A stretch of DNA of 64,000 nt. Origin: Tyto alba (Eukaryota; Chordata; Aves; Strigiformes; Tytonidae). Below, one piece after another: positions 36,111-48,660 of the stretch (position 1 is its first letter; every line of letters begins with the position of its first letter). The stretch spans positions 9,703,427 to 9,767,426 of the forward strand of contig NW_024881296.1 of assembly GCF_018691265.1 (NCBI RefSeq), written 5' to 3'. Below the pieces are notes generated by a model, which made no database searches, was not told the DNA's origin, and was given only the letters and a program-made list of their open reading frames with translations. The position numbers and the translations under genes were made by a program.

Positions 36111-39100
36111 GTGAATTGGCAAGAATATAACTGCAGCATAGATACACATTTTAAAATGTATTGTTGTTTGCATCTGATGGGACAGTACTAGGAAGGTTGG
36201 GTGAGTGAATGGAATTTTGTTTAATTCTGTCACATGTGAAAAAAAAGTTACTTCAAGTCCTGTTACCTTTGTTTGGGCTGTGCTTCTTCCACAGTCAGTA
36301 TCAAACTTCCCCTTGACTGATCTGAATAAATTCAGTCTCAAGATCTGTGATCCTTTTTGAGGTTATCCTCTTGTGAAAATGAAGGAAAGGGGGACATAAA
36401 ACTTTAAGCCAACCTACCACAAGAGTGCAATAGTACCATCATACCAAAAATCACCAACTGCCTTCTATTGTGTTGATGCTGACAAGACAATTCACAAGAC
36501 TACACTGACAGAGCACTAACACTGCAAAAAGAACACCATTTTCTGTCGCTTGAGCTCCTTGATCTGCTTTGTCACAAGATTAGAGAAGCATGAATGATGG
36601 AGCGCAAGCTCTATGTAGCGCGAAAGAGGAGAAAGAAAAAAGGTGAGACCTCAGAAATAATTTTCTGCAGTTGGCTTAAGTGCTCTCAGAAGTGGGGTCT
36701 GGGACTATAAAAAGTAAAGAATGAAAGGAGTCAAACTGTTTCAAAGAACATATATACTTTTCCTGCCATTAACTATTAATGAATCTGTAGAGGACAGATG
36801 CCAGGTGATACACAAAGAGGGAGTATTTTACTTCACTGCTTCAGGACATTGCAATATTTCCCAGAAGTTAATTTGTCTTTCTGGTTAATTTGCTCTGCTG
36901 GACTGGCACAAGGAGAAGTGAGGATCTGGTCACAGGTTTCTGATTTCCAAAAGAAAGTCTCTGGATCTTTAACAGGTGAAAATTAGAATTAGTTAGAAAA
37001 TCGGTGAGACAGTGTAACATATTAAGCATTTACCTGCAGGAATCCAATACCTATTTCAGAAAAGAATAAGGAGATCTATCCTCAAATTATTTTGGCCCAA
37101 TAGATTTTAAAAATGTGTGCTGAGCACCACTCCCTTATTCATTCCCTGTCTGGCCACAGGACACAAGCTTTCCAGCTATGTGGACACAGAGCTGGGGATC
37201 AAGAACATGGTCCTGTACTTAGTGCTCTACCAAATATGCTGCCAAGGACTTGGGGAACTGTGTCTGCCCATTGTCCAACCTAACCTACTAGACTCTAGTT
37301 TAGGCTATGAATGCAGTTTTTATTTTGGAAAGGAGGGATCATGTGGGGAAGAATAGGAATCGATGCAGACCTATTGTTTTGTCAAAACACGAGGGGCAAA
37401 GGCCAACAGCTGGGAAGTCTTCTCAAGGTGGTAGCAGGGTACAGCCCTCCTCCATGCCACTCAGTCTGAATGCTATGCCATGCATCTCCTTCATTCCCTG
37501 TATTACCTCCTCTCATGCCAAGGATTTTGAGACTAAACATCAGGGGAGATTGCTCAAACCCTGAACATTTTTTAGCAAATCATGAAGTATGGATAGGTGA
37601 ATCTCACGTTCAGAAAAAGTTATTTAATTCTTACAATCTTTAGGCTATTTTCCTTGAAGTCACTGCACTGAATATTTTCAGTACTAGATAATTAATTTTT
37701 GATACCTCAAAATTTGAGTATATAACTGCAGACACACATTGTACCATAAGTTATTAAAATTTAGCCATGAAAGAATAGTTTGATGATATTTTTCATCTCT
37801 TTTACATCAAATATAACATTTCTTGGAGGCTTTTCTCTTCCACAAGCCATATATTTTAAATCTGGTGGTACACTACCATTTATTAAGTGTAAGCCATGTT
37901 CCTTGAAGCTAATAAAGGAAAGGGTACTGTGAATCATAATTCTGAGCTGCAATTGTTTAATTTAATAAATGGAAATCAATTATTTTAGAAATATCAGATG
38001 TCACATTACATTTATTTCAATATATTAATTTTCATTAAACTTCGTTGACTTCAGAACATTTTAATGATTTTTCCCCTCTGGGCAGACTGTCATTTCAATC
38101 ACTTGGAGATAGACTTTTTTGAATTAAAGACAGTTTAAAAATTATGCTCTCAAAAGAAATGGTATGAAAGATGGTGAGAGGTAAAAAAAAAAAAAGATTA
38201 AAAAGTATTTGGATTAGAGTCTTGATTTTGAATAACAAATATTATATCTACTACAGAATTCAAATCACTTTGGCTTTTAGCATGTATACCAATATTTATT
38301 GGTAGAATTTCATTTCTGGAGAAAGAAAAACCAAAATTAATAGCAACCCCACCCTTCCTGCACGTATAGATATTCATTCCACTGTATTATATAGACTGTT
38401 CATGCTGGAATGACAGACGGACATGCTTTGCCTGGTATAGTTCCTTGTGAAGCAACACCAACTAACATGTATTTTTAAGGGTTGTAAATGGCTCAAGGTA
38501 CAGATAATGATATCCTAACGATTTTTTCTCTCGCTGAAGCCGTAGGACTTTTACTCTCCCAGTCTGTTCTTCATGATCACTTGCTTATCTGGGATCTCAT
38601 AAAGATTTCCTTACAGTCAGTAGCAGGGCTGGTCTAAGCTATGCAGTCAGTCCTTCTCTGTGAATAACAGAATAGTGAGAAGACAGGATTACATTACTTT
38701 TCAAGAATGCCAGTCACTGCTATTCTTATTTCCCACAGAACAAAATCTATCCAAATTACTTTTTTCCCCATTAACATGTGGGCAAAATTTCAGCCCTCTC
38801 TTTTCCTATGTAAAAGCCTACTTCCATTTCACTTATGAGTACCTTTCTCCCAAGTCTGGTCAGCCCATGGCTGGAGTTTCAGCTCATGAGTGCCATGCAG
38901 CACTGCTCTCTCTGCTCTCCAAAATCTGCCTCTAAGACACTGTGTTACCCACACCTCCTCTCTGTGTGCTGTGCATTTCCATCTTTCTGTTTGAACTGTA
39001 ACTAATACACTGCTCTTCTTGAAGTTGGAAGAGCTATTTTTACTCTTACTGAATAACAAGCCTGCTGTCATTTTCAGCTGCTGCATATTTTCATCCTTCA

Positions 39101-42100
39101 TCTCTCATAAACTGTATAACCCTGGTCTGGGGTTAGAACATACCTAACTATTTGTTCCCATAGGATCTACTGAAGGATGCTTTCCTCATTTCTCTCAGGG
39201 ACATCCTACGGGATGATCAACTTTTTGATCTTCTGAGACTTCTCCAGGACAAAGAAAAAAAAGATCTTGGGAAAATGTCATATAACCTTGAAATATACTG
39301 CCTCTCTTTATCCCAGCTATGCTAGCTTGGCCTCATCAGCAACACCTTCCAGAACTGTTCAGGCTTTGATAGCAGCAATGAATCAGAAGCTTTGCCAAGC
39401 AGGGCTTTCAAATAAAGTAACACAACCTTCACTGGGTGGACAACAAGGCAATTATCAGTCACTCACCACTCTTTTCAGTAAGCTGAATATTCCCAGCAGA
39501 GCACTGCTTTTAACTTCACTTTTCCTGTTCACTCTCCTGCCAAAAGAGGAGCTATTCTAAACCTCCACAATGATCTGGGAAAAAGGAAGTGGATGGTTGC
39601 CTGCAGGAAAGAGCCAAATCAGGGAATTCTCCAAAGGACAATGGAGATCACATCCATCCTGTAGAGTAAGCACACTCGGTGCCAGAGTGATTAGTCTCTG
39701 AAGATCAGTATACTGGGTAACAAAGTGCACGTGATTCATTGGCCTTAATTCCCACACAGTATAAACACCTTGTGACTATATGCTCTTCAGAGGGTAAACC
39801 ACTGGAATTAAGTACTGCTATGGTTTACCACTTTGCAATGCTGCTGTGCTGCCATCCCTCATCAAACCTATTGCCACCTAAGAAAACAGGAAGCATTTGT
39901 TTTTATGGATTTAATTTCTAAACAGAAGAACAAAGAACATGGCTGTTTATATGAACAGAGTGTGGTATGCTGTCTTCCCAGCAACACTCTGTATATAAGC
40001 CAGGACTAGATTAAAAAGAGGAGAACCTCCATCTGAGTCATTAGAATTACACTGAAATGAGAATCAAATCAGGTCCTAGAATTAAGAGCAAATATGCACA
40101 TACCTTACAATCTGTTGCTGAACTCCTAACATATAATAGTTTTTATACCAGAGGTAAAACATACAAGTAAACAAAATGGAATGACTCTATGAATATCTTA
40201 TGAAGATGGTACTGATTAATAATTATGACTATCGTGATGTTTAAGCCTGGCCAGACAAGAAAGCTTCCCTATTTTCATCAGTAAATTTCTTATGCAGACA
40301 AAAAAACAAAACGAACCAACCAAAAAAAGTTTGGGCAAACTGGAGTAGTGGGACTGAACTACCCCCCTGACTTTTTAAAGAAAATTTCCAAGCTGTAATT
40401 GCAGTAATACCTGTCTTTTCAGTGATGTGAATCAGTAATCTTCACTGAAGAAGGGAAAAGTACTGAAGAATTTTTCTGTCTTGGTCAATATTAAGAGAAC
40501 ATGGAGGCTGCAGGACTTTGATATCTGGCAAGAGTTGGCAATACCCTGGAATTCTGAATGATTATAATGCTCTGATATAACATATTTTTTTCTCTAAAAA
40601 AACCCACACAAATCAACCTAGAATTTTTATTTTCTACTACTGCTGTTAACTACATTAATTGTTCATGAAACCTAATTTTATAATTATTTGCATGATGCAT
40701 ATGACATACAATCGACACCTGTCAAATGACACTACATTTCTGGACACAGACTGATGGACACAGAAGTGAAAATGTCCATATAGCTTTTCAGTACTTCTCC
40801 TTCTGTCACTTCTTCCCATGCAGCCACAGAAGATATTAAAACAGAATATGTTGCTTTCTGTTATTCCGTATATTCTTCCTAAAAGTAAGGGCAATTAAAT
40901 AGGTACTAGTATAAAAGTCAGGAGGAATAACTAATACTAAGACAGGGGAAAATGTTGCTTAATGTTTATGAGCTATTTAACGCTGGTCTCAGTAATACAA
41001 TACTATTATTTCTATGTAAAACTGACACTAAGTAATTTAATGCATATTATATTTCATATGAAAATTGTCTTAATCTAATAATGGCAAGTGAAAAATACAT
41101 CATGGTGTCTGCACTTAGTAGTTCAGAGTGCTCGCACATATTGTATGCTTAGTGGGTTTTAATTATGACTCAGAAATGGACATTAGATTAATAAAATCTT
41201 ATTCTTCTGAATGGGAAATTGTTCTTTTCCCTCCACCCTTTTCATTAATTCCTCTTCCTTTTTTTTTTAATTGATTTTTTATTCTTATGACCCAAATGGT
41301 AAGTGACAGAATCTTTTCCTATCTCTGAAACAAATTACTTCAAACAAGATTTAAATGGATTAAGAAGTCCTGGGCTACGCTTTTCTTCCATTCAGGTTTA
41401 TCACTGTATAAGCTTATTAAAGTCTGAATAAAAGACTTACCAGCTTGAATTAATATCCCTTTGTGAGATGTTTGGGTTTCTTTTCTCTCCCTTTTCTACC
41501 ATATACTCTCTTTATTTTTCTTCTGGGACAATGATTTTAGTGAATCCATTACATATCACAGTAGCAGGGCATTTTGTGCATTTAATGAATGCAATTGCCT
41601 TCCTAATGAAGTAGTTTATATTGCAATGTACTGTTACAGCAGAATAGTTTATTCAAATGTGGGGAAAAAAAAATAGACTGACTTTCCCCCAGTCTTTTGT
41701 ATTAAAAGCTCACATAAAGAGAAATCTAATTTAGGTCATTAATAGACAAATCCTGTAAAGGTCATCAGTGCTGAAATGCCTTAGCTTCCAGAGTGAATTT
41801 CAGACCATGGTGCTCAGTGCCTGAGCCTCCTATACTGCCTTGGACAGGGTCCGTGGCAATGCGAGGGAAGCCACCCAACCACTGTTGACACAGTCTCTTT
41901 GGGACTGTTCCTGGACAAACAGTTTTGTACAACTTCTACAAAAGACCAGGTGACTTTCTCCTCTCAGCCTAGTCTCTAGACTGGCTCAGACATTTGCCCA
42001 TGAGTACAAAGTTTTAGGTCTCAGTGTTTGACCCTGTGGTTAGTTATGAATTTTACACTAAATCATAACAGCCAGAAAATCTAACCAAAAATATATGGAA

Positions 42101-43079
42101 CTGTCACAGAATTTTCAGTCTAAGCAAAGAGATGAGACTTGGTGTCACCTGGATTAATGGAGACAACAATTTTGGCTATTTTGGCTTTTTATATTTTATA
42201 TATATATATTGGCTCTAACATGTGATTTTCTTTCCCTTAACTGTTGATTTGATTTTCATGAATCACAGCTTCCTACATCACTAATGACTATAGCTTACTA
42301 GGGAATTTTTTGAGTGCAAGAACTCATTCTAACAATCTGTTCAGGTCAAATGACCTCACACATTAAGTGCTTCACGATTCTATAACGTATTTACCACCTG
42401 CTCATTGGAATTTCTCAGATATATCTGTCTGAGTAAAGTCATGACAGAGAAATCAGTGAAGAGCTACCAAAGAACCATTTTCTCTGGTTTCAGTCAGCAT
42501 CTCCCACTCATATTCCCATATAGAAACATTTCCTCAATATGTGAGGAATGAACAGCCTCCTAAAAGAGTTGCTTTTTTTCTTTTCCATGTGACTACTCAC
42601 ATTTTTTTACCAATGTCCTTATTTATTACTGAGATGGACTATTAGAAGATGAATCAGTTCTCTGCTCTGACTCTTCTTGCAGCTCTCCCTGACTGGGGAC
42701 TTACCTCAAATACCACCTAGAAGGGATGGCTGCAAGCTGTGCTCCCACTGCAGCTGTACTCCGTCTCAAGCCAAAAGATGAAATAGTCATAGCTGAAATG
42801 TTCTGTAATTGAAAAGTCATTGCTGAACTTCCCAAACAACACAAGTGGTTAATGCTCATTTACTTTCATAAGTTATCCAGGAATTCTGACTTCTAGCTGG
42901 ACACTAGCCTGATGCTGAATTTTCCTTATACCAAGGTTTAATATTTATTGAATAAAAAAAATATTTTTCTGTTAATTCCCCCTTATAAATTAATTTAGCT
43001 ACCTTCAGTCCTACACTTCCACTTATTCCTCACTTCTTTGTGTTTGCTTTATGATTACAACTCTGTGGCTGTTGTCCTC
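36111..43079. other. Non-coding DNA, nothing firmly recognised
   Basis: About 7 kb of AT-rich sequence with only short ORFs and small A/T tracts, including a TA run near 42,191-42,210. The stretch 41,540-41,650 has complex, TAAT-containing sequence that could be a constrained element, but evidence is thin. Confidence 0.4.
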
Positions 43080-43340
43080 AGCGGGCCCGGGATTTTGTTT
43101 CTGTTCTGTGTTTGGATGAGTGATCAAGCACTCCTGACATTTGTGCTTTCAAATTCAGGTTGTATTGTCAATGTGTGCTCATTCAAGTGACTTCAAAATT
43201 CTCGTTACATGAACATTTGTGCTTATAAAATTCAGTCATGTGACCACAGGAAACAAACACAATGGATCCATGAGAGGGATTGGAATAAATTTATTTTAAA
43301 GATGAATATTCATAGCCATTTATTTTTCATTGTTTGACTG
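43080..43340. promoter_or_regulatory. Candidate enhancer with RUNX-FOX-SOX motif run
   Basis: Adjacent words TGACCACAGG (43,241-43,250), AAACAAACAC (43,251-43,260) and ACAATGG (43,259-43,265) match RUNX, FOX and SOX cores in about 25 bp. An NKX2-like 'tcaagtg' is near 43,184. The block lacks simple repeats. Motif matches alone are weak evidence. Confidence 0.25.
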
Positions 43341-44097
43341 GTACCTCTGTACAAAGAACATACCATAAGAAGGAAACAGACTGACAAGGGGAAAAAAGAA
43401 TTTAAAACATTATGGATGAAAAGAGAAAATTTAATAACACTAAATGTCTTAAATTCTGTAAAATAGACCTTTAACTGGAGAAGCAATGCTCTGAGGCACT
43501 CATTTGGACAGGAAACAAAAACATGGCCAGGTTGACAATACTGTCATATCCTGATTTTCTGTGTATTTGATTCTTCAGTTGTATGATTGCATTTTATATG
43601 GTGGTACAGAGGTAAATATAATCTTAACAACAATAAAAAATCCTTAATACAGCTTAAAGAACAGTTTAAAGGGAATGGTAATGTTTGCAATGAAGTAACA
43701 CCAGCTGCTCAGTTGCAAAAAAGAGGTGCGATCTGCAGAATGGTCATTACTCACAAGGCATGCATGTTCAAGCAAGAGTAGAGGCACCCAGTCCTGTTAA
43801 ACAGAAGTAAAGTGTTAATTTTTATTAGATCTTGTACAGTAAGGGTCTGGGTAGTTTCAGATACTTACTAAAAATCTCTACTCTGAAGAGATTTATATGT
43901 TTAAACTCATAAATAATCCTCTGCTGTGGAGCAATGCTCACAGGGAGAAGTAACATATTTTATTAGAGAAACTAATGTAGCTAGAGAATGACAAGACTTT
44001 TCCAGGTCTTAAATAGAAGCAGCACAGTGCAAGCTTAATACATATGAAGAACAATTGTTCTGACTTTAAATTTAATTATGCTAACTTGTTTTTGCAG

Positions 44098-44242
44098 TGC
44101 CTGAGTAGACATGTGGCAGTTTGTGAAGAGGCAGGTGAGCACCAGCAAGACTGTGATCAGAAATGTTGTGTACATACAGACCATGAGGACCCATGGGAAC
44201 AATCTCCAGAAGCTGAGCCCAAGACCACAAAGTCATGACAAG
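44098..44242 (+). other. Exon-like segment with possible start codon (unverified)
   Basis: A good acceptor ('acttgtttttgcag', AG at 44,096-44,097) and a consensus donor (ACAAG|GTAAGC, 44,242/44,243) bound 145 bases. One frame has an in-frame TGA (44,102-44,104), then ATG at 44,111, and stays open for 44 codons ending exactly at the donor. Its product begins MWQFVKRQVSTSK and is basic with no recognised domain. A second frame is open to a TGA at 44,236. It could be a first coding exon, a non-coding RNA exon or coincidence. I do not recognise the peptide. Confidence 0.2.
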
Positions 44243-47200
44243 GTAAGCTAGTGAAATAGGTCCTGCCCTGCCTTGTGCTACTTCTGGGCCTTACTTCACT
44301 CTGCAGTGGGATGGTTCAGAGATAAAACTAGCAGAAAACAAAAAATATTTATTTTTGCTGGAAATTACTAGGTGTGGGGTGTCTGACATACCAGTACCTG
44401 TACAAGTAAAGGGTGTTTAGGGATGTACTGACCAAGATTGCCCCTAACCAACAACGATACACCCCTAGAGGTTAGCCTTAGACATGGGACAGGACTTGAC
44501 TCCCTGTACTGAATCTAGAAAAGCTGGAGAGTTTCTCAGTAGAGGTTTCTGATCTTAATAGAGTGCAGGGAAACTCTTAGGGCTGAAACTAGGGCTCTGA
44601 TGGGGAGTTTGCGTGCAACATGAGAGTGATTTCCAACCTAGAGGTAATACAGGCTCTAGCCTGCAAACCCTGTCATTGCTCAGTCCCAAAGAAGGGAGGG
44701 GAAAGAGATTTAAAGCGAGTTGAAAAAGAGACCTTTGCCACTTTTGGCAGTGGCATGGAGTTGTCTCCAGTTAAGTGTATCAACAAACCACTGCCATCAT
44801 TTTGGCCTTGGACCTGTAATGGCTTCTTTAACTTTACATCCAGTGGGGCTGAAATGCACTTCTTGGCTTACATTTAAAAAAGGTCTTTTGCTCCATGAAA
44901 TACAGTTTTTTAAGGTTATAAAATGTTTACAATAACTGTAGCTGTCTCTTTCTCAAAACAATGATAGACTGAGTGATTTATCTGGGCTTGAGATCTTGGC
45001 AAACATTTAGTGCCTATTTCATTCTTATATAAAGTTTCTGCTGTTGAGATCTAACTCCATAAAAAACTTCTGACTTTAAAAAATATTCATAAATCTATGT
45101 ATTTCCTCTGTTAGACATATAGACAATAGAAGTTTCTTATCCATAGAAATATCGTAAGAAAAGGAACCTGCTTCACAAAGAAGGATAAATTTAAGAACAA
45201 AAAAAAAGTGACGTTCAGAAAAGGGTGCTATGGAAACAGAATCTGCACTTTCTTCCAAAACATCTACAGTTTCCTGCAAAAATTCGCCAACACTTCTCAT
45301 CTTGGAAGAGAAGCCAATATAAATCTGAAGAGCTGAAGACCTCCAGTCATCTCCAGTTTTCAAAATACTTTATAAATTTCATCTTCAGTGTATAGGCAGT
45401 ATACAAGTGATGGATAAAAATTCAGTGACTTACATGAGATTACACACTAGGTAAATATGCAAATGGCATGTAATATTCTTTAGACCCCAGTGTCTGTCCC
45501 ACAGACTTATGGGTCAGGGAAATTAATAGCCTGAATGAGATGAGGTCCCTCTGTGACTAAGAATTAATCAAACTGGATATATAAATATATACATATATAC
45601 ACACACTCTTGTCTCTTGTAAACTACCCATATTTAAAGAAAAAAAATGAACCTTTACGTTTCTTGAAATTTTCTTTCTCTTTAAAGTGATTTCCTCACAC
45701 ATGTATGTTGAGGTTTGTTATCTATTATTAGGCACACTGTTTAGCTGACTAACTAAAAGCCTGATTTAAAAAAATATTCTTTATTAGTAATTAGTCCATT
45801 ACAGTTTGGGTTTGTGTAGAAGCAAAAACTTACACCTGATCTATGTTCCTTAGAATACTTTAAGTTACCATATATATGGCTAGCATTAGGGTCAAAAAAT
45901 CTCCTGATCAGTTCTGTCTCTGGCATGATCTCTGCCAACCTCTGTATGCTTCTTGTCTCAGAGAAGCTATAGAACTTCTTTTCTGTATCAGAGGGAAATC
46001 ATGTTTAAGTGTCTCTTAAGAATTTCAAAAGCTTTGTAAAAATATAATATTGAAAAGGGCAAGACTATTGAATGGTAGTAAAATACTACAAAAATGGAAA
46101 TTAAAGGGAAAAAATGTGGTAAGTTTGTAGTGTGTTTATATTCATTAATTTGACCTGTAAATTTAACAACAAATCAGCACTCTCTGACTTAATGACAGGT
46201 ATCCTCCAAAGAGTAAGAGGTGATGATCAGCTCAGTTCTAAAGAGGGAGGCAGAAACCATCGAGTCACTTTGCCTGCCACACACATATAGTAAGCCCATG
46301 TCTGTTCTCTCTGTGTGAAAAATACAAAATGCCATGTAGAAATTCTCTTTCTTAAAAGATGAGTGTATTAGATTTGATTAGAGCACTTGTAATTTTTAAT
46401 ATCTGTCTACTGTTAAATGAGCCTGTGTTAGCAGTGGAAAGGCTGTGTTAAAACAGCAAAAGTAAAGATCTTTGCAGAACAACTCAGGAAGGATTGTGGG
46501 AATCACAAAATGTTCTGTGTGAATGTCTCCTATTATTTCAAAAGTTGGAAAATACAATAATAAAGAGACAGCCAAGAAATCTCAAAAAAATTAAAGTATC
46601 ACAGTATGCATTTGGGTTTTTAGCCATTTTTTTTGATCAAACCTGATTACAGACGTCCAATTTGTTACTCTGCCACAAGAGTCCATAACTGGCTGCCTGG
46701 ATGGCAAGCTGGTTTCTCTTGCTGGATGCAATGGTCTTGGTACCTCTCTGGGTTATTCTACCTTTACATCTCTGTGAGGTAAACCAGTGACTTTCCCAAC
46801 AGTTTAAATAAGGCTGTCTTCATAGAGGGGTTCACAGAAGCATTTGAGTCTACTTGGTGGTCAGCTTTCATTTCCAAAATCCGTTAATATGTTAATTGTA
46901 TCTCTCCTATATCCCATGATATTAAAACTAATCTTAACATTAGCCCCGGTGGTATTTTGCTGTCCACTTCATACAAGCTCTGTGATTACAACCTTTTATT
47001 ACCCCGTTGTTTACATACCATGCAAATTATGGAACCCTTGTTAAAGCTGATTTAGACTCACAAAGCTTTTGTGAGACTACCAACTTCAAGATTCAGGTGC
47101 ATGGAGTACATACTCTTGCACACATCCAACCGCTATTTTACAAATTTGGGTGTCAGATGTGCCTTCCTAATACTATCACTGAAGCCAAGTTTGCATATTT

Positions 47201-47800
47201 CTATGCAAAATCCAAAACCAGAGTGGAAATCAAAGCCAAGCAGCAGCTAAGTGGAAAGGGGTCTGCCCTGTGGGTACAGAGCGTGGCCGCCAGGTCAATG
47301 GATGCCTCATGGGGGGACACCAGGGAAGGCTCCTGGTCCCCACTGCTCCACAGCCTTGCATTGGGAAGGGAAAACTGGCTACTCTAGAGGGTCATGGCTC
47401 TTCCCTGCATGCTAGTACTATCCCAATTCATGTCTAGCGGCAAGTCATCTGATTCTCATGTATCTTCATATACCTCTCTGCAAACAGTCTGGATTGTTTC
47501 GCCACTTACTGGTGAAATCTCTGACACAGAGTACTCTCTATGAATCTTAAAAAATAAAGATGTCATCTTTTTACTGAAAGTGAAAGTTTCTTTGAGGCCC
47601 TCCAGAGGTCTTCACATTTCTGCCAAGGAGCTGGTGCCTCAAGCAGACCCTCTACATTGCCCCCCATGAAAGCTAGGACACCAAATTTTTCTCATCACTG
47701 TCCAAAGTAGCTTTTAATGACTGCCTTTGGCATTTTCATATGATCTCTTAACTCAAGTGTAGCACTGTGGTAAAGAGCTATCAGATAGCTGTGTCCCCAA
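44243..47800. other. Non-coding DNA, nothing recognised
   Basis: Short ORFs only. The 126-codon frame at 47,007-47,387 (+) begins at a non-ATG codon and has no identifiable domain. A TA/CA-rich microsatellite lies at 45,577-45,607. Confidence 0.4.
45577..45607. repeat. TA/CA-rich microsatellite
   Basis: Interrupted TA units followed by a short (AC)n run. Confidence 0.8.
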
Positions 47801-47825
47801 GAGTTTTTGGTGATGAATTTGCAGA

Positions 47826-47869
47826 AATAAAAATCTTTATATATTTGTTGCTTAAAAAAAAAAAAAAAA
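47826..47869 (+). repeat. AATAAA followed by A16 tract
   Basis: AATAAA (47,826-47,831) is followed 22 bases later by a pure run of 16 A (47,854-47,869). This is the layout of a polyadenylated transcript end and could mark the 3' end of a retrocopied sequence. No parent gene is recognised upstream and no flanking target duplication is clear, so a chance A-tract remains likely. Confidence 0.3.
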
Positions 47870-48301
47870 GTCCTATTAGTTTTTAGTTTTGCAATGAAAA
47901 AGAAGACTATAAATTGAAGGCATTACCACAGAATGCTATTATATATCGATGACTTTTAAGAGTTGCAATTATAATGATAACAAACAGAGCAATTCAGGTC
48001 ATGAAATCATTTGGTGCTGGTGTTGCTAAGCATTGGATGGTTTTACACTGATCGTTATAATTTCAAACAAAATAGTTTCACAGTTGGTGAAAGCAAGGAA
48101 ATAATATTTAGGTGAAAAGAAATAACAGATGCCCTACTGCACTAACTGCTGCAGCCAAATGACATACAAGTATATTTAGTTTAAGAAAGAGTTTTGGACA
48201 CATTTCAGAGATCAAGATTTTTGTGATACTAAACAGAATTTGTGATTATTTTTATACTGCAGTCTGTTAAAAACACATTAGCAGATTCTTTTCCATTCCA
48301 G

Positions 48302-48660
48302 TGGGCAAATTACTTATAAAATATTTGGGTTCTCAAAAACTACAGATCAAATTTCCAGCATTTATAAATTTGTACTGTGCACCATTATCTGAAAATATTG
48401 TGAAAGATGTAAACAGATTGAAGTCTCTTGACTCTTGGCTCACTAGCTTAAGCTTTGTGAAAATGAATGTTAGCCAGGCTCAGTTATTTCTGTTAGATGT
48501 TGCCCCTGTTTCACTAGTGAAGTGCAAGAATGCTTTCAAGAAGAATTAACTAAACTGTGAGCACAGATTTTACCCAATACACAGAGTAAAAGGTATTAGT
48601 ACCTATCGCAAGCAAACCAGCATGGGGGGACTTTACTTTTGACGACTAATAAACTGCACT
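48302..48660 (+). other. Possible 3'-terminal exon (unverified)
   Basis: An acceptor-like pyrimidine tract ends in AG at 48,300-48,301 ('ttcttttccattccag'). The following frame is open for 82 codons to TAA at 48,547-48,549, and AATAAA follows at 48,648-48,653. The layout fits a terminal exon, but the peptide (starts GKLLIKYLGSQKLQIK) matches no family that I know and its base composition is that of the surroundings. Confidence 0.15.

Noticed and set aside
35877..36341. 154-codon minus-strand ORF
   Set aside because: Overlaps a probable LINE 3' fragment on the opposite strand. No domain recognised.
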